The position numbers and the translations under genes were made by a program. From positions 23,957,475 through 24,021,474 of the forward strand of contig CAMGYJ010000008.1 of NCBI GenBank assembly GCA_946122785.1: 64,000 nucleotides of DNA. Reading direction: 5' to 3'. The DNA is from Linum tenue (lineage: Eukaryota > Streptophyta > Magnoliopsida > Malpighiales > Linaceae). The notes under the pieces were generated by a model. It made no database searches and was not told the DNA's origin. It saw nothing but the letters and a program-made list of their open reading frames with translations. Shown here in pieces: positions 58,642-64,000 of the stretch (position 1 is the first letter of the stretch; each line of letters opens with the position of its first letter).

Positions 58642-58646
58642 TCGGT

Positions 58647-59656
58647 TTGTCTCCATCGCATAAGCCGACGAGGGGTTGTCTCCATCACAGAAATCGAGGG
58701 CGAAGTTCTTATTCTGTGCATCTCAAAACCCAGTCACGATTCTCCATCCCTCTCCGACGAGGACGGCGATGACAATAAGTCCCGGACGCAAAGACCAGCG
58801 CCATTGATGCGCTGCAGAAACCCAGTCGCAAAACCCCCCTTTCAAATGGCTACTAGAAACCGTAAAAAATTGCCAACAACAACACAACCATCATTTTTCC
58901 TTTTCCCACTTTCCAAGGAGCTGCTGCGGTGGTGCTCTCTGTTTTCTCTTCCAGCGAAGGGAAGTATTCCGGCGAGCCAAGTCCGTCCGATGAATGGTTC
59001 AAACGAGGGAAAATGGTTAAAGCTCATCCAGTGTTTGGTTCTAAGGAGAAAGCTCAGGACCCTAAGATGGGTTCTGCTTCTCAGACTTCTGAAGACATTT
59101 TCAGGTATCACATATACTTCGGTTTTAAAAATCGATTCAGTTGGTGTTTTAGGTGTTTGTGAGCCCAAGCAAAATGAGAAGATCGATTATTTGCAGGAAT
59201 TGCCGATTGAAATTGTGCTGTCTCTCTCTCTATATATGTTTGATGATTTTGTGCAATAGATGGTTTTGCGTGGAGAGTGGAAGTGCTGATAGCCCTACTC
59301 TTGTTCTGGTTTATTGTTTCCAATTACTGCTATATCTTTTCTACTCTATTAATCAGTTCGTATATTATTATTATACTTGGAATATAGTATTATTTATTGC
59401 TTTCATTGTCTTAGTAGGATTTGGATTCCTTTTTAGTTTTTGTTTAGGAATTGGTTATTGTTACCTTGGGGGAGAAGTAATCATGTTCTGGGTAGGAAAA
59501 GGAGAGGTTTCGGATGCCTATATAAAGATATACTCAATAGTCAATTCTCAAATCCATACCCACTTCGTCGCTTGAAATCGTTGAGCCAGCGAAGAAGATT
59601 ATCGCTGTTTCTCTATTTTCTGTTTTGAGATTTGCTTCAGGTGAGAGCGTCACATC
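58647..59656 (+). other. Upstream region and probable 5' leader of SKIP
   Basis: From 58647 to about 59103 the DNA is GC-richer and ends in a good donor (TTTTCAG/GTATCA, 59104). An acceptor TTGCTTCAG lies at about 59632-59640 just before the SKIP ATG, so a leader intron of about 540 bp is likely. A plus frame (about 58890-59103, ending SASQTSEDIFR) is open through the donor, but I do not recognise it. Copia-2 sits directly upstream and may split the promoter from the gene. Confidence 0.45.
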
Positions 59657-61727
59657 ATGATGAAGCTGGCTCTCTTGAAGGAGATTCTACCTGCAGCGAA
59701 GTCGATAGTTTCAACCGTTTACGACCACTCCAATGATCCATGGTTCAAGGAAAGGTTCAGCGTGGTGGAGTCCGAGAAGTTGGTTGCTGTGAAAGGTATG
59801 GTTGTGCCTCTTTATTTGCAGCGTGAAGGTTTTATGCCCAGGAAAGTTGATGACTTTGGCGATGGGGGTGCTTTCCCTGAGATTCACATTGCTCAGTATC
59901 CTCTTGATATGGGCAAAAACAGATCTGCAAAACCCGGGTTGAAAATTCTACCAGTCAGTGTTGATGCTCATGGCAATGTTGCTTATGATGCCATCGTCAG
60001 ACAAGACGAGAATTCGAACAAGATTGTTTATTCACAGCACAAGGATATCATACCAAAGATTTTGAAGAATGAAGAGGGAGAAGATGATATGGATGAGGAT
60101 GAAGAGTTGCAGAAAGAAATCGAGCAGACTACTCAAGAAACCAAAGCCGCCCTAGAAAAAGTAGTGAAGGTGAGGTTGAGTGCAGCACAGCCCAAGAATG
60201 TTCCCCAACACAATTCGGAGTCCAAGTACATAAAGTATAAACCGTCCCAACAATCTGCAGCTTTCAATTCGGGTGCGAATGAAAGGATTATCAGAATGGT
60301 GGAGATGCCTGTCGACCCACTCGAGCCACCAAAGTTCAAGCACAAGAGGGTCCCAAGAGCTTCTGGATCTCCACCTGTTCCAGTAATGCATTCCCCTCCG
60401 AGGCCCGTGACCGTCAAAGATCAACAGGACTGGAAAATTCTACCTTGCATCTCGAATTGGAAGAATCCCAAGGGTTATACGATACCCCTTGACAAGCGTC
60501 TTGCTACCGATGGTAGAGGCCTGCAGGATGTGCAGATCAACGACAATTTTGCCAAGCTATCCGAGGCACTCTATGTTGCAGAGCAGAAAGCAAGAGAAGC
60601 AGTTGCAATGAGATCAAAGGTTCAGAAAGAAATGATGATGAAAGAGAAGGAAAGGAAAGAGCAGGAACTCCGGGCTTTAGCTCAGAAAGCTAGATCGCTG
60701 AGAACTGGCACTGCGGTAGCACCCCCACCTTCTTCAATGGCAACTCCTATGGATGACATGGATACTGGAGGGGATTATGATACAGTAAGAGAGAGGCAAA
60801 ATGATGCACCACCTAAGGAGTCAAGAGAGGACAGGGAAGGACGCCTGAAACGGGACAAGGTCCGAGATGAATGGAGAAGGAAGAGAGAGAGGGAGAGAAG
60901 GCTTGAGGCGAAAGATGCTGCCATGGGGAAGAAGAGCAAAATCGCGAGAGATAGGGACCGTGATATCAGCGAGAAGATTGCCCTTGGCGGGGCTGATGTT
61001 GGAAATGGAAAAGGCGGGGGAGAGGTTATGTATGATCAAAGACTGTTTAACCAGGAGAAGGGATTGGATTCTGGGTTTGCCACGGATGATCAATGTCAAG
61101 AACCAGTTGGTCCCAATAACTCGAGTTGTTGGGAGAGGTTCAATCGTGGATCATATACCACAACACTAACACGCCCCCTCAAACGAAAGCCACTCACAAG
61201 GGCTTGAAGTTTGCACAGGTCTGAAGACAAGAATACCATGTGCTTAACAAATGGGGGTCACCGGGAATCGAACACAAGACCTCTCGGTCACAGAAGGCTC
61301 TGATACCATGTCAAGAACCAGTTGGTCCCAATAACTCGAATTGTTGGGAGAGGTTCAATCGTGGATCATATACCACAACACTAACAATCAATACAATGTG
61401 TATGATAAAGGTTTGTTCACTGCTCAGCCAACGCTGTCAACGCTGTACAAGCCGAGTAAGGATGTGGTTGGTGAGATGTATGGAGGTGCGGATGAGCAGT
61501 TGGATAAGATCAAGAAGACAGAGAGGTTTAAACCCGACAAGGCATTTACCGGTACATCGGAGAGGGCTGGCCCCAGAGACAGGCCGGTGGAATTTGATAG
61601 GGAAGCAGAGGAGGCTGATTCGTTTGGTCTGGATCGGTTCTTGACTGAATTGAAGAAGGGGAAGAAAGCTATGGATAAGGTAAGTGGTGGTGGGACAATG
61701 GGAGCTAGTGGTGGATCTTCAAATTAA
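59657..61727 (+). CDS. SKIP: SNW/SKIP domain protein, coding region interrupted by a TRIM
   Basis: Coding parts are 59657-61093 (479 residues) and 61392-61727; across the TRIM the frame joins exactly as ...SGFATDDQ|YNVYDKGLFTAQ, giving about 590 residues against 613 in Arabidopsis. SKIP (Prp45/SNW1) is a nuclear spliceosome component and transcription cofactor with clock and stress roles. The SNW domain (about 170-340) is complete and very well conserved (SGSPPVPVMHSPPRP, VQINDNFAKLSEALYVAEQK), followed by an Arg/Glu-rich helical region. The TRIM adds an in-frame stop at 61205, so unspliced mRNA would give 516 residues lacking the C-terminal tail. After 61727 a +1-type shift separates a further short tail-like frame to 61788. 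Like Arabidopsis SKIP the coding region has no introns. It may be a decaying duplicate. Confidence 0.88.
61094..61386 (-). mobile_element. TRIM retrotransposon inside SKIP
   Basis: 293 bp: LTRs of 78 bp at 61094-61171 and 61309-61386 (TGTCAAGAACC... to ...CACTAACA), differing by only one or two bases. A primer-binding site (TGGTATCAGA in minus sense, 61299-61308) abuts the right LTR and a polypurine-like tract the left. Exact 5-bp target duplication ATCAA (61089-61093 and 61387-61391). No coding capacity; a terminal-repeat retrotransposon in miniature. Near-identical LTRs indicate recent insertion. Confidence 0.95.
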
Positions 61728-62160
61728 CCTTGATGATTATGATGGTGGTTCTGGTAGATCCCGTATTGGTTTCGGGAAGGGGAAGTAATTTTATGATGCT
61801 CTAGATTTGCAGGTTTCCATACTATGGGAGTTTAGGTGATATTCTTCCTCATACTTAGAAGTGATCTTTAAACTTAGCCTGTGGTCTGAATAACAAGATA
61901 ATCCAGCCCGAATGAAATGGTCGATTATCATTGCCAGCAGGGATAGCGACTTGGCGAGGGTACAAGCTGAATGAACTGAAATCAGAAGGTACTGTTTTCT
62001 GCTGCGATTGTTGGGTCTTTCATTTTATCCAATGGTTACTAACTATAGAGAGCTATGGTTGAGACAAATAATTTACTCAAGTCCGTTGAGCAATGAAAGT
62101 GCACCAACTAAACTGCCAAATTATAATATAAAGAAAAAATATTTTTTTAATTAAATTATG
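61728..62160 (+). other. SKIP 3' end and 3' UTR
   Basis: Contains the out-of-frame tail GGSGRSRIGFGKGK-like (to the TAA at 61786-61788) and then non-coding DNA. No other gene. Confidence 0.5.
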
Positions 62161-62410
62161 ACATGGCGTCTACGTGGCAAGTTTGGTCAAGTTGGCGCTG
62201 ACATGTGCGCTGAGGTGGCATCATATTCAGCATAATGTTAAGCTAACTGACGGAAACTTTAACGGTGTTAAAGTTTGTAACAAAAAAGACTATATTTTTC
62301 AGGAAAATTTCAAAATTCTGGCTATAAGTGGGTTTTCTCCAAAATTGGCTATTATTGGCACAAGCGCGAAAGTTTTGGCTATACAAGTGTATATTGCCTA
62401 TATTGATTGT
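62161..62410. mobile_element. One-ended relic related to the 43.8-46.4 kb element
   Basis: Shares the order of words with the right end of the element at 43782-46444 (ACACCGTTAA, TATAGCCAAAACTTTCGCG against CATAGCCATAACTTTCACG). Only one end is clear and no target duplication is seen. Confidence 0.4.
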
Positions 62411-62419
62411 AAGAATGTA

Positions 62420-62575
62420 GTGGTTATGTTATGTATTCCTATAAATAGAGGATCTTCTTGTACTAAGAGATACATGAATAAGAAAAGCTTTATTCCCCCC
62501 CTCTCTTCTTGTGTCTCTACTCTTACTCTTGTGTCTACTACTCTTTACAATTATTTCATAACGATATACTGATTC
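62420..62575 (+). repeat. LTR-like fragment
   Basis: A TATA box (CCTATAAATAG, about 62438-62448), a polyadenylation-like AATAAG and a CT-rich leader follow each other as in short plant LTRs. No terminal repeats or target duplication found. Confidence 0.3.
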
Positions 62576-62929
62576 TGACTTGCTCTTTTTTTTTTGCAGG
62601 TTTTGGATCGAAGAAGCCTTGGGTACTATTCTTCAAATTGATGATTAAGATTGGGGGTTTTAAATGGCCAATCTGGAGTTTGGATGTGGATATAAAACTG
62701 GGTATTGGTAGTTTAGTAAATCTTGGCCAAAAGTGAAAATCTTGGTTTTGAAGAAGTGACTTTTAGATTTGGACCAATAAATAAATTGAGATTAGCTAAA
62801 ACAGTCTTCCAGAAAATTAAATTGTGAAATAAACTAAAATGAATCCGAAAAAATAAATTGAACGGAAAAAAATGTAAATTACTCCAAAAAAGCCACAGAA
62901 AGTGTACTTTCTGTAGTGAAATATAATCG
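62576..62929. other. Unassigned AT-rich DNA
   Basis: Nothing recognised except a short hairpin, AGAAAGTGTACTTTCT (62898-62913), followed by GTAGTG. Confidence 0.5.
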
Positions 62930-63216
62930 TGTAATATGACAAACAATTATCCTAAAATCAACAAATTATGACCACCGTACTGACAAAATTTGTCGTCATA
63001 ACATCTCTGTTTGTCACAATAGACTACCCAAAACCTTATACTGTAAGCAAATATGACAACCTTATTTTGAATTTTGGTCACATTTGACCTATCCCGACGG
63101 CGATAAAATGACAAACCTTTTTTAACAGCACCTTTTATCATATTATACCTAATATGACAAAAATGGTATCTAATAGGACAATTTCCTTCTCATAATAGGC
63201 AGAATTTGTTGTAGTA
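62930..63216 (-). mobile_element. Possible CACTA-type element end
   Basis: Read on the minus strand the right margin is TACTACAACAAATTCTGCC, close to the CACTACAACAAA start of CACTA transposons, and ATATGACAA-like words recur inward as subterminal repeats. The other end is not seen. Confidence 0.4.
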
Positions 63217-64000
63217 TCATGAAGATGGTGGCTTTGCTTTGGCGGATCTGAAAATCAAAGAATTGGGTAGCCTTTAATTCGATTCGATATTCTTTTGCAG
63301 TTTTGGCACAACATTATCAAGAGCATGTGTGGGATGTGTGTTGGCATTGCCTTCAATTCAGGGGAGGGTCGGGCTAAAAGTGGGAATCCTACGCCGATTT
63401 TATTTCGTTGTGTTGATGGGGCTTTGAAGATGGGTTCCCACTCTGCAGGGAGCTAGTTGTGCAGTATAGAGCAGGATGTGTGTTGTTTGTGCAGTGGTTT
63501 CAGTATACAGATATGGCAGATCTGTCTCTTTTTGAATTGATGGTGTTCATCGATGTTTTCACTGGTTCTCTATGAAGGGTCTATCTAAAGTGGCATGTCG
63601 AGGTGAAGCAAAGCAGTCATTGATAATATTTGTGCTCAGGAGATTCGAGATGTGCAGGGAGGGCTTATTCTAGAGGAAATAGTTCATCTCCGTCAATCAA
63701 TGTAGTCAAAATCTCGATTTTAATATTGAAATTTTATGATTTTACGATCTTACATATGAGTTTCAATCCTGATTTTAGAACTTATAATCCCATAAAATAC
63801 CAATAATTTTTTTTTAAAATTCTTATAATCTACAATATATACGATTTTGTACTATTTCAATATTCAAGTAAAAAAATGACAAATAAGTATGATCGCGTCG
63901 GGTTTTGTCCAATAACTGAATTATGTTATGCCCTACCCAATCATGCATATATCCTTATAGAAATTTCCTAAACTTTGAAGGGGGAATCAACCACCAAACA
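63217..64000. other. Unassigned DNA to the window end
   Basis: No open frame above 60 codons and no repeat recognised. Confidence 0.5.

Overview
The window is nuclear DNA from a flowering plant, most likely a eudicot. The genes are split by spliceosomal introns, the intergenic DNA is AT-rich, and nested plant transposons fill about half of the sequence. There are no operons or bacterial features. Five host genes are recognisable: a DEDDh exonuclease of the DPD1 type (175-1277, +); a trans-Golgi Qa-SNARE of the SYP4/TLG2 type (11173-14691, -, eight exons); a Di19-type zinc-finger gene (35655-38111, +, five exons, one of them bounded by an AT-AC intron); a RING plus PHD finger gene (39867-42770, -, three exons); and a SNW/SKIP splicing and transcription cofactor (59657-61727, +) whose coding region is cut by a 293-bp TRIM retrotransposon.

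Layout. 1-1.3 kb DPD1. 3.5-9.45 kb a small hAT-like relic, then a complete but dead Mutator-like element (MULE-1) with a 9-bp target duplication, carrying a decayed transposase and, convergent to it, a decayed plant-mobile-domain (PMD) gene. 10.15-10.8 kb a non-autonomous hAT. 11.2-14.7 kb SYP4, with a solo LTR inside intron 1. 17.7-29.0 kb a large non-autonomous LTR element whose 1.5-kb LTRs carry a GC-rich minisatellite; a Copia element (22249-27855) is inserted in its right LTR, and that Copia carries hairpin-ended MITE copies in its own LTRs. 29.6-35.1 kb a second copy of the MULE/PMD element in the opposite orientation. 35.6-42.8 kb Di19 and the RING/PHD gene, separated by about 1 kb of mitochondrial-looking DNA. 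43.8-48.7 kb two pairs of nested long-TIR elements, one of them Pack-MULE-like. 48.9-52.6 kb hAT relics and local duplications. 52.65-58.64 kb a second Copia element, broken by a 733-bp hAT insertion and joined to part of a TRIM at its primer-binding site. 58.65-62 kb the SKIP gene. 62-64 kb transposon relics.

The host genes do not form a pathway; what links the window is transposon history. Many insertions can be bounded to the base from target duplications and terminal repeats. The most notable points are the two-copy MULE with an inward-facing PMD gene, the U12-type AT-AC intron in Di19, a GC-AG intron in SYP4, the TRIM/Copia junction at a shared primer-binding site, and the TRIM interrupting SKIP. 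All calls were made by eye; no alignments or searches were run.
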